Assembly (NCBI RefSeq): GCF_003710915.1 | Contig: NZ_RHHR01000044.1 | Location: forward strand, 1 to 64,000 | Source: Brevibacillus invocatus | GTDB lineage: Bacteria > Bacillota > Bacilli > Brevibacillales > Brevibacillaceae | Direction of reading: 5' to 3' | Length of the DNA stretch: 64,000 nt | Shown here: positions 54,046 through 62,810 of the stretch, one piece after another | Numbering within the stretch: the stretch's first letter is position 1 | Layout: each line of letters begins with the position of its first letter | Made by a program: the position numbers and the translations under genes | The notes under the pieces: generated by a model | The model's input: the letters and a program-made list of their open reading frames with translations, nothing else | Told to the model about the DNA's origin: nothing | Databases searched by the model: none

Positions 54046-55426
54046 GTCCGGCCACCTCCAGGCAGCGCGTGATCCAGCGCTCTACGAGATCCGGATCGGA
54101 GCCGAAATGCAAATGCGTATAGCCAGCGACCAGATTTCCCTGTGCGAAGCCCTCCTGCTTTGTTCCGCGCAAGCCCTTGGTTTCATAAGCGTGTGCCAGC
54201 TCCACATCTGAATCGGTGGCATAGGTGGAGTAATGGAACTCATGCCCTTTTGCCTGTTCCGCGGCTCCGATCAGATAGTTGGTAGCTGTGCCCCGCACCT
54301 CCCGATAGCCGAGCGCTGCCAGCTTCCTTTGCATCGTCACCTTGCCTGGAATGATCCCAACCATCGGATAGCTCGTCCCATCTGTCGCCACAATCGCTTC
54401 GGTCAAATACATATAGCCGCCGCATTCTGCTAGAGTCGGGATGCCTGCGCCTGCATGAATGGCCTGTCGAAACGATTCCTGCACTTCTTTATTTTGCGAA
54501 AGCTCTGCGGCAAATTCCTCGGGGAAGCCGCCGCCGATGTACAAGCCTTCCGCTTCTTCCGGCACGCCCTCTCCAGCCAGTGGGGAGAAAAACAGAAGCC
54601 TGGCACCGTATGCTTCCAACAGCTCCAGATTTTCTGGATAGTAAAAGTGAAACGCCTGGTCTTTGGCAACCGCAATGGTGACGCGTTCTGATGCTGACTT
54701 GCGGGCAAACAGGGTTGGCGTGGCGTCAAGCGATCCTGCCTTTGCCAGCTCCCAGATCAGATCCAGATCCACGGTTTGCGTGATCATCTCTGCCAACCGA
54801 CCGAACAAAGCATCCAGCTCACCGCGTTCTACGGAAGGAATCAAGCCCAGATGGCGCTCTGGTATTTCTACATCGCCCTCTCGCTTGAGGTAACCCACTA
54901 CCGGAATCCCGCACTCCTGCTCGATCGCTGCCTTGACGATCTTGTGATGCCCCTCGCTGCCTACCTTGTTGGCAATGACACCGACGATCCGCACAGCAGG
55001 ATTGAGCAGCTGAAAGCCTTTGACGATGGCAGCCGCACTGCGCGCCATACTTTGGCAATTGACCACGAGCAGCACCGGCGATTCAGTAAGGATGCTGATC
55101 TCTGCCGTACTCCCTTTGTCGCTGGTTGCTTCCTTGCCGTCATACATGCCCATGACACCCTCGATGATGGAGATATCCGCGTCCTTACTTCCACGGACAA
55201 AAATCTCCTTTACTACGTCATGGGTGAGCATGTAGCTATCCAGATTGCGCGAAGGTCTGCCCGTCACAGCAGTATGATAGGTCGGATCGATGTAGTCGGG
55301 GCCGCATTTGAAGCCTTGGACAGCGTAGCCCTTTTGCTTCAGAGCAGCCATCAGACCGATGGTTACGGTTGTCTTGCCCGCCCCGCTTCCCGTACCTGCG
55401 ATGACCAGACGGCGACCTGCACTCAT
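54038..55426 (-). CDS. cbiA: cobyrinic acid a,c-diamide synthase (462 aa)
   Basis: Amidates the a- and c-carboxyl groups. P-loop IAGTGSGAGKTTVTIGL (residues 10-26), GFKCGPDYIDPTYHTAV and the glutaminase Cys in LAECGGYMYL (about residue 338) fit. It overlaps cbiG by four bases at its start and cbiP by eight at its end. Confidence 0.97.
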   Translation of the reverse strand: MSAGRRLVIAGTGSGAGKTTVTIGLMAALKQKGYAVQGFKCGPDYIDPTYHTAVTGRPSRNLDSYMLTHDVVKEIFVRGSKDADISIIEGVMGMYDGKEATSDKGSTAEISILTESPVLLVVNCQSMARSAAAIVKGFQLLNPAVRIVGVIANKVGSEGHHKIVKAAIEQECGIPVVGYLKREGDVEIPERHLGLIPSVERGELDALFGRLAEMITQTVDLDLIWELAKAGSLDATPTLFARKSASERVTIAVAKDQAFHFYYPENLELLEAYGARLLFFSPLAGEGVPEEAEGLYIGGGFPEEFAAELSQNKEVQESFRQAIHAGAGIPTLAECGGYMYLTEAIVATDGTSYPMVGIIPGKVTMQRKLAALGYREVRGTATNYLIGAAEQAKGHEFHYSTYATDSDVELAHAYETKGLRGTKQEGFAQGNLVAGYTHLHFGSDPDLVERWITRCLEVAGRD

Positions 55427-56565
55427 GAGCGCCCCTCCTCGTGATACGGCATAAGCCCTACCGAAATTGTGGTATTGCCCGATTTTTTCTTGGTCAGGAC
55501 CAGCTTGTCGATCCCGGCATACAGTTTGGCAGCCGGTTCACTGACGCCATAAGCTCCGGTAAATTTGAAGACCGTGTCAGAAGGGTCACTGATTTCCACC
55601 TGATTCAGCTCCTCTGGGGAATACCAGACGAACGGCCAGCCGTATTTTTCGCAGACAGCGATCAGTCCGGCCTCATCCTTTTTCAGAGCAATCGTCGCCA
55701 GTGCCTTCACACTTTTGATCGAGAATTGCAGCTCGCCCAAGGTTTCCTTGATCACGGCTTCGATCTCTTCGGCTGATGTTCCTCTGTTGCAGCCCATTCC
55801 GAGCACGATAACCTTGGGGCGATAAACCACGCCGTTCTGGAGGATCGGCTGTTCCTCAGGCGTCAGCAGGCGATGAGTGACGACCAAGGCACCTTGCGGC
55901 TCAGCAGCCAGAGCTTCCATGATCGTCGGGTACTCCTTGATGGAGGGAGGCATCGGTGTGTCGTGCATCCACCAGTCTCGCTCCCCGGATTCGTTGACCA
56001 CAGCTACCCGCTCTTCATTCACCACCGAGGCGCTTACCGGGGTCAGCTTTTCATCAGAATCCCATTCCCAGCCAAAACGACGGCCGAACAAGTCCACCGG
56101 AATCGTCTTCTGCACATCGGAAGCTGTCGTGATGATCGGACGTGCCCCCATCACAGCCGCTACCTCATGGGTCAGTTCGTTCGCTCCGCCGAGATGTCCG
56201 GACAGAACGCTGATCACATTTTCTCCGCGATCATCGATGACGACGATCCCTGGATCTTTCTTTTTATCCTCCAGCAATGGCGCAATCATCCGTACGACAG
56301 CACCCAAGGAAATAATGATGATCAATCCCTTGTACACAGGCCAGACGGCAGGAAACAGCAGCCGCACGCTTCCCGAGAAAAGCTGGATGCCTCGCGCCTC
56401 TTCGTCGCCACGCTCAAATTTGCTCATGTAGTACAGATCCGTACCGGGGAATTTCAGAGCCAGATCACGCGCCATCTCTACACCGTGCTTGGTGATTGCG
56501 ATCAGGGCGTATTCACCACGCTGCTCGATTTTCGGGATTTCTCCCTCCTTGAGTTCGATGATCAT
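55423..56565 (-). CDS. cbiG: cobalt-precorrin-5A hydrolase (380 aa)
   Basis: CbiG opens the delta-lactone and releases the two-carbon fragment as acetaldehyde in the early-cobalt route. N-terminal YALIAITKHGVEMA, central LSGHLGGANELTHEVA and IITTASDV, and C-terminal VLGMGCNRGTSAEEIEAVI are all in order. It overlaps cbiF by four bases. Confidence 0.96.
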   Translation of the reverse strand: MIIELKEGEIPKIEQRGEYALIAITKHGVEMARDLALKFPGTDLYYMSKFERGDEEARGIQLFSGSVRLLFPAVWPVYKGLIIIISLGAVVRMIAPLLEDKKKDPGIVVIDDRGENVISVLSGHLGGANELTHEVAAVMGARPIITTASDVQKTIPVDLFGRRFGWEWDSDEKLTPVSASVVNEERVAVVNESGERDWWMHDTPMPPSIKEYPTIMEALAAEPQGALVVTHRLLTPEEQPILQNGVVYRPKVIVLGMGCNRGTSAEEIEAVIKETLGELQFSIKSVKALATIALKKDEAGLIAVCEKYGWPFVWYSPEELNQVEISDPSDTVFKFTGAYGVSEPAAKLYAGIDKLVLTKKKSGNTTISVGLMPYHEEGRS

Positions 56566-57344
56566 CCTTCTTTCACACCTTTTCTGTACCCGTGCGTGAA
56601 GGTTTTGTCGTACAGCTTGGAGCGGTATTGCTCGCTTTTTTCATGGATGTCGGGGTCCAACGCCCAGCCAGCCAGAATCATCGCGTGCTTGCGAATACCG
56701 TTCTTGCCCATATCCTCATCCAGATGCTCCAGCGTCGTGCGGATGATGAGCTGATCCGGCCAGCTCGCCCTCTGTACGACCGCAACCGGTGTGTCCTCGC
56801 GCCAGCCAGCCTCGATCAGCTCCCGAACCACTTTTTTCGTCAAAGTCGCACTCAGATACAACGCCAGCGTGCAGTGATGCTCAGCCAGCGCACGCAGCTT
56901 TTCTCGTTCCGGTACGGGTGTGCGCCCCTCTGCACGTGTCAGGATCAGCGTCTGGGTCAGCTCCGGGATTGTCAGCTCGGCACCCACAGCAGCAGCAGCA
57001 GCAAAGACAGAGCTGACTCCGGGCACGATCTCCACCTCGACGCCTTCTGCTTTAAGTAAAGCGATCTGCTCCATGATCGCCCCATATACGGAAGGATCAC
57101 CCGTGTGCAGACGAACGACGGTTTTTCCTGCACGAAGATGAGTCAGCATCAGTTCGACCATCTCTTCCAGGGCCATGCCAGAGCTTTGCAGCACCTCTGC
57201 TTCCGGATTGCCCATCGCTACCAGGTCTTCGTTAACCAGCGAATCTGTATACAGAATCACATCTGCCTTTTGCAGCAGCTTCAAGCCTTTGACCGTGATC
57301 AGATCGGGGTCTCCAGGACCCGCTCCTACGATGTACAGCTTCAT
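56562..57344 (-). CDS. cbiF: cobalt-precorrin-4 C11-methyltransferase (260 aa)
   Basis: A SAM-dependent tetrapyrrole methylase (GAGPGDPDLITVKG at residues 6-19; RLHTGDPSVYGAIMEQ; PGVSSVFAAAAAVG). The string YTDSLVNEDLV and the GWRE/CHLALYLSA-like segment (HCTLALYLSATLTKKVV) mark CbiF/CobM. It is coupled to cbiL and cbiG by 4-base overlaps. Confidence 0.96.
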   Translation of the reverse strand: MKLYIVGAGPGDPDLITVKGLKLLQKADVILYTDSLVNEDLVAMGNPEAEVLQSSGMALEEMVELMLTHLRAGKTVVRLHTGDPSVYGAIMEQIALLKAEGVEVEIVPGVSSVFAAAAAVGAELTIPELTQTLILTRAEGRTPVPEREKLRALAEHHCTLALYLSATLTKKVVRELIEAGWREDTPVAVVQRASWPDQLIIRTTLEHLDEDMGKNGIRKHAMILAGWALDPDIHEKSEQYRSKLYDKTFTHGYRKGVKEG

Positions 57345-58057
57345 CCCTTTTTCACCACCATCAACGTAAGATAACCTAGCTCCGCGCGTTCCAGCTCACG
57401 CATGTCCGTCCATACCATTTCTTCCGAAGATGTGACCTTGGTCGCCACAGCAGCTTTGTCTGCCAGTCCCATCTCCTTCAACAAGTCGATGATCATCGGC
57501 AGGACCTTGGCGACTTTGAGGAAGACGACAGTGTCATGTCCTGTGATCGCCTGACGCATCGCTTCCCGATCCTCCGTAGCCGGGATGATGCCAATCTGCT
57601 CGTCACCGTCAGCCAAGGGCAGATTAAAGCGGGCCGCAGCGCCGAGGAAGGAGGACACGCCTGGAATCGTCACAATCGGCACCTCAGGATGGGCAGTCTG
57701 CATGCCGCGCATCATATGGATAAACGTGCTGTAAAAGAGCGGATCGCCCTCTGTGACGAAAGCGACATCCTTGCCTTGGGAAAGTCTGTCCCAAACGATT
57801 TCCACCGTATTGGTCCACTCACGCTCCAAAATCTCCTGATCTCGCGTCATCGGAAAGACTAAGCCAAGCATTTCCTTGTCCGATGCAGGCTTGACGTACA
57901 GCTCTGCGATCTGGTGGGCGTAGCTTTTGCTGCCCATCCGTTTTTTCGGGTAGGCGATGACTGGTGATTGCTGGAGCAGGCGAAATGCCTTGACCGTAAT
58001 CAGCTCCGGATCGCCAGGACCTACTCCCAGTCCGTAAAGGGTTCCGATCTTACTCAT
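57341..58057 (-). CDS. cbiL: cobalt-precorrin-2 C20-methyltransferase (238 aa)
   Basis: Tetrapyrrole methylase with [18 protein letters not shown] (residues 11-28), [16 protein letters not shown] and [17 protein letters not shown]. These match CbiL/CobI, which act first after cobalt insertion. It overlaps cbiET by eight bases and cbiF by four. Confidence 0.95.
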   Translation of the reverse strand: MSKIGTLYGLGVGPGDPELITVKAFRLLQQSPVIAYPKKRMGSKSYAHQIAELYVKPASDKEMLGLVFPMTRDQEILEREWTNTVEIVWDRLSQGKDVAFVTEGDPLFYSTFIHMMRGMQTAHPEVPIVTIPGVSSFLGAAARFNLPLADGDEQIGIIPATEDREAMRQAITGHDTVVFLKVAKVLPMIIDLLKEMGLADKAAVATKVTSSEEMVWTDMRELERAELGYLTLMVVKKG

Positions 58058-59282
58058 CTGTCTTGCCTCCTTCTGTCGTTGCCTGTTTGGCCCATGCGGT
58101 AATGATGTAGATCGGATTGAGTGCTTCGAATCGAGTCAGCGACAGAATCGGCTTGCTGCGCGACAGCTGCGCCAGTGTGACAGAGGTTTCAAACCCTTCG
58201 TCGGCAAAAGCCTGTGTCGCTTCGTACAACGTCTCAATCGTAGCGGCGTTGACGACTATCCGTCCCCCCTCGCGTAGCCGGGTGCAGCAGAGATGGAGCA
58301 GCTCTCGTAATTCACCGCCGCTTCCTCCGATAAAGACGGCATCCGGGTCGGGAAATGCCTCCAAGCCTTGAGGAGCCCGCGCGTGAACCACAGTCAGATC
58401 TGTGCGAAATTTTGCCATGTTTTGGCGGCAATTCTCCAGATCATCTGCATTTTTTTCCACGCCGTACACTTCACCGTCACGGGCAATCCGCGCCGCTTCG
58501 ATGGCGACAGAGCCTGTGCAGGTGCCGATGTCCCATACGATGCTCCTCGGATGCAATTGCAGCTGGGCGATGCTCAGGATACGCACTTCCCGTTTGGTGA
58601 TCAGACCCTTGTCCGGCTTACGCTGGGAAAATTCTTCATCCGCGATGCCGAGCGGCCAGATTGGGCTTGTACGCTTTTTTTTCAGAATGACGACATTGAG
58701 CTCGGATGCGGCCATGTCCGTCATTTCCTCAAGCGAATACCAGCCTGTCCGTTCATCCGGACTGCCCAGATTCTCGCCCACGAAGGCATCGTATTCAGTC
58801 ATGCCAAAAGCGAGCAGATACTTGGCGATCGTGGCAGGCGTGTTTTCCTGATCGGTTAAAAGGGCCACCTTTTCCTTGCCGTCGATGCGCTGTGCCAAGC
58901 CCTTGATGCTGCGCCCATGCACGCTGGCAAATGTCGCGTCCTGCCAAGCCTCGCCCATTTTGGCAAAGGCAAGCTGAATCGAGCTGAGATTGGGGTAGAT
59001 CTCCACATTCAGTTTCTTTGCCAGAAGGCTGCCAATCCCGTAGAAAAGCGGATCTCCCGAGGCGAGAATGACGGTCTTGCGCGTCACAGCGGCCAGCTCC
59101 TCCACTAAGGCTTTGAGACCGCCCTTCAGCACCCTTTTCTCACCCGTATGCTCGGGGAAAAAGGACAGATGCCTCTCCCCTCCGATCAACAGCTCACACT
59201 CGTCTATCCAAGTCCGGTACAACGGCAGCAGGCTTTGCTGTCCGTCATCCCCGATGCCGATCACTTTCATCGTCTGTGTCAT
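58050..59282 (-). CDS. cbiET: CbiE-CbiT fusion: precorrin-7/-6 methyltransferase and C12 decarboxylase (410 aa)
   Basis: The N-terminal half (residues about 5-205) is the CbiE C5-methyltransferase ([13 protein letters not shown]), and the C-terminal half (about 215-405) is CbiT, with motif [18 protein letters not shown] and [22 protein letters not shown] [17 protein letters not shown]. The two are fused as CobL in the aerobic route; the fusion also occurs in Bacillus megaterium. The ATG at 59282 has AAGGGTG seven bases upstream inside cbiD, a 38-base overlap. Confidence 0.95.
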   Translation of the reverse strand: MTQTMKVIGIGDDGQQSLLPLYRTWIDECELLIGGERHLSFFPEHTGEKRVLKGGLKALVEELAAVTRKTVILASGDPLFYGIGSLLAKKLNVEIYPNLSSIQLAFAKMGEAWQDATFASVHGRSIKGLAQRIDGKEKVALLTDQENTPATIAKYLLAFGMTEYDAFVGENLGSPDERTGWYSLEEMTDMAASELNVVILKKKRTSPIWPLGIADEEFSQRKPDKGLITKREVRILSIAQLQLHPRSIVWDIGTCTGSVAIEAARIARDGEVYGVEKNADDLENCRQNMAKFRTDLTVVHARAPQGLEAFPDPDAVFIGGSGGELRELLHLCCTRLREGGRIVVNAATIETLYEATQAFADEGFETSVTLAQLSRSKPILSLTRFEALNPIYIITAWAKQATTEGGKTDE

Positions 59283-60381
59283 TCCGTGTCACCCTTCCCA
59301 ACAAGGACCCTTTCATCGTAATGATCATCGTCTCGATCTCCATTCTGCCCCTGACTTCCTTTAGTCCGGCCAGGCAGCAGTTCTCGCCCATCTTTTCAAA
59401 AAAGGCGGGTGTATCTGCCATCAAATCCCCCACCTGCGAGGCGGTGTTTGCCTCTTTGATCTGCCGGACCATCTCGGCATCTGCTCCAGCTGCTTCTGCC
59501 ATCTGCGCGAGAAAGCCAAAATCGACTGGAGCGCTCTTGGAGTGAACCATCATGACGCCCTGTGCCACTTTGGAGAACTTGCCCATCATCCCGACCAGCG
59601 TCACCTTTTTCATCTGCTTGCGTTTGCACTGCTGCAGGGCAAAGCCGACGAAATCACCCATCTCGACGAAAGCCTCCTCCGACAGCTCGGGATACATCTC
59701 CATCCCGAAGGACTCCGACTTCCCTCCGGTGGACAAGACAATATGGTCACATCCCGCTTCTTTTGCCACGTTGATCGCCTGTGCCACGCTCGCCTTGTAG
59801 GCGGAGGTGGAAAACGGCACCACGATGCCGCGCGTGCCAAGAATCGAGATGCCGCCGAGGATGCCGAGTCTTCCGTTCAATGTTTTCTTGGCGATCTCCT
59901 CGCCTGCCGGAACCGAGATGACGATCTTGATGCCGCGTTCTACCTCATACTGATCGAGGATGGCTTGCGCAGTCTCGCGAATCATCTTGCGCGGAACCGG
60001 ATTGATCGCCGCTTCGCCGATGGGAACAGGCAGACCGGGCTTCGTCACACGTCCCACACCCACGCCGCCGTCCAGTACAATGCCGGGTTCATCCAGCCAT
60101 TCCACACGACTCAGGATCAAGGCTCCATGGGTGGCATCCGGATCGTCTCCGCCATCCTTGATGGTCCCGGCCATAGCGCTCTGCTCGTCATATTCGCAGC
60201 TGTCCATCTCAAAAGTCACGTCCTGGCCAATCGGCAATCGGATCGTCGCATGGCTTTGTCGTTCCTGGGTAATCAAAGCGATCAGGGCAGCCTTCGTCGC
60301 TGCCGTAGCACAAGCGCCTGTCGTATATCCGTGACGGAGCGGTTTGTCTTCCTTTTTTTCCTTCGCCGCCATAGCCGCCAT
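59245..60381 (-). CDS. cbiD: cobalt-precorrin-5B C1-methyltransferase (378 aa)
   Basis: CbiD is specific for the anaerobic route. N-terminal [19 protein letters not shown] (residues 15-33), central [27 protein letters not shown] and late [17 protein letters not shown] are diagnostic. It lies two bases after cbiC and overlaps cbiET by 38 bases. A conspicuous 451-codon antisense frame is a shadow. Confidence 0.96.
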   Translation of the reverse strand: MAAMAAKEKKEDKPLRHGYTTGACATAATKAALIALITQERQSHATIRLPIGQDVTFEMDSCEYDEQSAMAGTIKDGGDDPDATHGALILSRVEWLDEPGIVLDGGVGVGRVTKPGLPVPIGEAAINPVPRKMIRETAQAILDQYEVERGIKIVISVPAGEEIAKKTLNGRLGILGGISILGTRGIVVPFSTSAYKASVAQAINVAKEAGCDHIVLSTGGKSESFGMEMYPELSEEAFVEMGDFVGFALQQCKRKQMKKVTLVGMMGKFSKVAQGVMMVHSKSAPVDFGFLAQMAEAAGADAEMVRQIKEANTASQVGDLMADTPAFFEKMGENCCLAGLKEVRGRMEIETMIITMKGSLLGRVTRNDTDDESDRHRG

Positions 60382-60383
60382 GC

Positions 60384-61034
60384 TTATCCCAACCGTTCCG
60401 CCATCAGCGAGATCGCGTTGAGGGAAGCCACGGTCACTGGGCTTCCGCCTTTACGCCCGATATTGGTGATGAACGGAACATCCAGCTTGGCCAGCTCTTC
60501 CTTGGATTCTGCAGCCGACACGAAGCCAACTGGCATACCGATGATCAGGCCCGGCTTGGCTTCACCTTCCTTGACCAGACGAATCAGCTCCAGCAAAGCA
60601 GTAGGTGCGTTGCCGATGCAGAAGATGCCGCCCTCCGCTTCCTTGATCGCCTTGCGCATGGAAATGATCGCACGGGTGGTGTTGAGGCGCTTCGCCTCTT
60701 CCATGACGTCGCGGTCCGAGATGTATACCTTTACTTCACCACCGTATTTCTCGATCCGGTTCTTGCTGATGCCGACCTGCACCATCTGCACGTCTGCCAC
60801 GACCTTTTTGCCGCTGCGAATCGCTTCGATTCCTGCTTTTACGGCATCCGGGTGGAAGACGAGACTCCGGCCCAGATCAAAGTCAGCCGAGGCGTGAATG
60901 ACGCGCTGTACGACCTTGAACTGCTCCTCGGAAAAAGGATGCTCCCCCAGCTCGTCCGTGATGATTTGAAAGCTCAGTTCCTCAATTTCCTGCGGTTGTA
61001 CCGTCATGGGTTTAAATTCCGTGCGAAAATCCAT
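60384..61034 (-). CDS. cbiC: precorrin-8X methylmutase (216 aa)
   Basis: Moves the C11 methyl to C12, giving hydrogenobyrinic/cobyrinic acid. VVQRVIHASADFDLGRSLVF (residues about 43-62) contains the catalytic His, and IIGMPVGFVSAAESKEELA with RKGGSPVTVASLNAI are typical. It abuts cbiJ (one-base overlap) and cbiD (two-base gap). Confidence 0.96.
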   Translation of the reverse strand: MDFRTEFKPMTVQPQEIEELSFQIITDELGEHPFSEEQFKVVQRVIHASADFDLGRSLVFHPDAVKAGIEAIRSGKKVVADVQMVQVGISKNRIEKYGGEVKVYISDRDVMEEAKRLNTTRAIISMRKAIKEAEGGIFCIGNAPTALLELIRLVKEGEAKPGLIIGMPVGFVSAAESKEELAKLDVPFITNIGRKGGSPVTVASLNAISLMAERLG

Positions 61035-61810
61035 TATGCTTCTCCTCCCGTCACCTGTTTCAATTGAGTCATGATCGGATCAAAATCGGAAAACTTCGTG
61101 CCGTAATCAATCTGCGGGCGGCCGATGACAATCGTCTCGATGCCCATTTCCAACGCTGCCTCCACCTTTTCGTCAAAGGCTCCAACCTTGCCGCTCTCTT
61201 TGGTAATCATCAGAGTCACGCCGTAGTGGTCGTAGAGCGCTTTGTTCAGATCCTTGGAAAAAGGGCCCTGCATCGCAACGATGTTCTTCTGCTCAAGCCC
61301 CAGCTCCTCGCACTTTTGCATGTTGTCCAGCCGCGGCAGCATACGGGCTACCAGTGTCGTATCCGGCAGACCCAATAGGCGGTCGGTAAAGATCTTCAGC
61401 GTCTTGCTTCCGGTCGTCAGCATGATTACGCCTTTTTTATCCGCCGCCAGCTCGGCTGCCTGCACGTAATCCTCCACGACAATCAGCTTATCGGAGCCTG
61501 GAGCTGACACACTTTCCCGCTCGTAGCGAATGTAGGGAACACCGGCATCCTTTGCCGCTGCCATTGCGTTTTTCGACGCTTCCTCGGCGAAGGGATGGGT
61601 CGCGTCCACGACGGCTTTCACGCCTTTTTCCACAATCAGACTGATGAGATCAGCTGCCGTCAGTCTCCCTACCTGTACGGGGAGATTCACGTCCTCCATG
61701 CTTTTCGCTGCGCTATCCGTCACGACAGTACTCAACAGCTCATAACCCTCGTCCTTGATGCGAACCGCCAGCTCCCGGGCATCGCTCGTCCCGGCCATTA
61801 CGAGAATCAT
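61034..61810 (-). CDS. cbiJ: cobalt-precorrin-6A reductase (258 aa)
   Basis: NADH-dependent reductase of the corrin ring. MILVMAGTSDARELA, VVDATHPFAEEASKNA and MLTTGSKTLKIF fit CbiJ/CobK. GGAGGG lies upstream of the ATG at 61810. It is coupled to cbiC by a one-base overlap, 12 bases after cbiX. Confidence 0.94.
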   Translation of the reverse strand: MILVMAGTSDARELAVRIKDEGYELLSTVVTDSAAKSMEDVNLPVQVGRLTAADLISLIVEKGVKAVVDATHPFAEEASKNAMAAAKDAGVPYIRYERESVSAPGSDKLIVVEDYVQAAELAADKKGVIMLTTGSKTLKIFTDRLLGLPDTTLVARMLPRLDNMQKCEELGLEQKNIVAMQGPFSKDLNKALYDHYGVTLMITKESGKVGAFDEKVEAALEMGIETIVIGRPQIDYGTKFSDFDPIMTQLKQVTGGEA

Positions 61811-61822
61811 CTTGCGTCCCTC

Positions 61823-62788
61823 CTACTTGGTCACATGCTTGTGGTCGTGATGTTTATGGTCGTGTTCGTGGTCATGGTGCTCATGGTCGTGGTCATGATC
61901 ATGTTCGTGGTCGTGATCATGTTGGTGGTGGTGATGGTGGTGATGTCCATGCCCGTGCTCGTCATCGTGGTGATGGTGGTGGTCGATATGCTCCATCGCT
62001 GCCAGTCTGTACGGACAGGTGTCGCAGTTCAGCTTGACCTCACCGTGCAGGGCTTCCTCTACGCGATCCTTCAATACTTCCTTTAGGAGCGGATGAAAGC
62101 CAAAGTACTCCGCCAGCGTAAATTGCGCATCCGGATATTGCGCACGGAACTGCTCCAGCTGATCTGCCATGCGCTTGATCAATACCCCTGTAAACAGGAA
62201 ATAGGGCAGAACCACCACATGCTTGGCTCCCAGCTTGAGGCAGCGTTCAATGCCTTCCTGATACAGGGGGAAGGTAACGCCCATAAAAGCCGTTTCCACC
62301 CATTTGGCCTTCCAGCGCTCCCAGAAGAGTCGGGACATTTTGTAAATATCGCTGTTGGCATCGGCATCGCTGCTGCCGCGTCCAATCACCAGCACGGCCA
62401 AATCTTCATGCTCTTGCGCCGATGCGAAGCCCGCTTCCTCCATGCGCGTCGCCAGAATGTTCAGCACCTCCTCGTGGATGCCGATCGGACGTCCGTAGAT
62501 GAATTGCACATGCGGATACAGCTCTTTGGCTTCATCGATCGCTGCCGGGATGTGGATTTTGGCATGTCCGGCTGAAAACAGAATGATCGGAATAACGGCT
62601 ACGCGGGTGGCGCCTCTTTTTACACAAGCACTGAGACCCATCAGCATATCCGGGCGCTCGAACTCCAAAAAGCACGTCTCGATGATCGGCACATCCATTT
62701 CCGGTGCCAATCCATTCACAAACTGACGAATCTCTTCATTTCCCTCTGGGTCCTTACTTCCGTGACCGACGAATAGGACTGCATCCAT
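61823..62788 (-). CDS. cbiX: sirohydrochlorin cobaltochelatase with His-rich tail (321 aa)
   Basis: CbiX inserts cobalt into sirohydrochlorin. Two chelatase halves: VGHGSKDPEGNEEI (residues 7-20) with IILFSAGHAKIH, and VIGRGSSDADANSDIYK with PYFLFTGVLI. A C-x-x-C motif in CDTCPYR lies before the tail. The last 50 or so residues are almost only His with Asp and Glu in H-D-x-H repeats, thought to bind metal. ATG 62788 is preferred over 62794, as AAGGTG then has the right spacing. It is the second gene of the part of the operon seen here. Confidence 0.95.
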   Translation of the reverse strand: MDAVLFVGHGSKDPEGNEEIRQFVNGLAPEMDVPIIETCFLEFERPDMLMGLSACVKRGATRVAVIPIILFSAGHAKIHIPAAIDEAKELYPHVQFIYGRPIGIHEEVLNILATRMEEAGFASAQEHEDLAVLVIGRGSSDADANSDIYKMSRLFWERWKAKWVETAFMGVTFPLYQEGIERCLKLGAKHVVVLPYFLFTGVLIKRMADQLEQFRAQYPDAQFTLAEYFGFHPLLKEVLKDRVEEALHGEVKLNCDTCPYRLAAMEHIDHHHHHDDEHGHGHHHHHHHQHDHDHEHDHDHDHEHHDHEHDHKHHDHKHVTK

Positions 62789-62810
62789 TTTCATTCACCT
62801 TGCTTTCCTT

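Noticed and set aside
59542..60897. 451-codon plus-strand frame
   Set aside because: It is antisense to cbiD and cbiC, both of which are clear. Long shadow frames are common in GC-richer codon-biased genes.
61840..61990. short repeats that could suggest a CRISPR or tandem-repeat locus
   Set aside because: The repeats are degenerate CAT/CAC-GAT codons encoding the His-rich tail of CbiX; there are no regular spacers.
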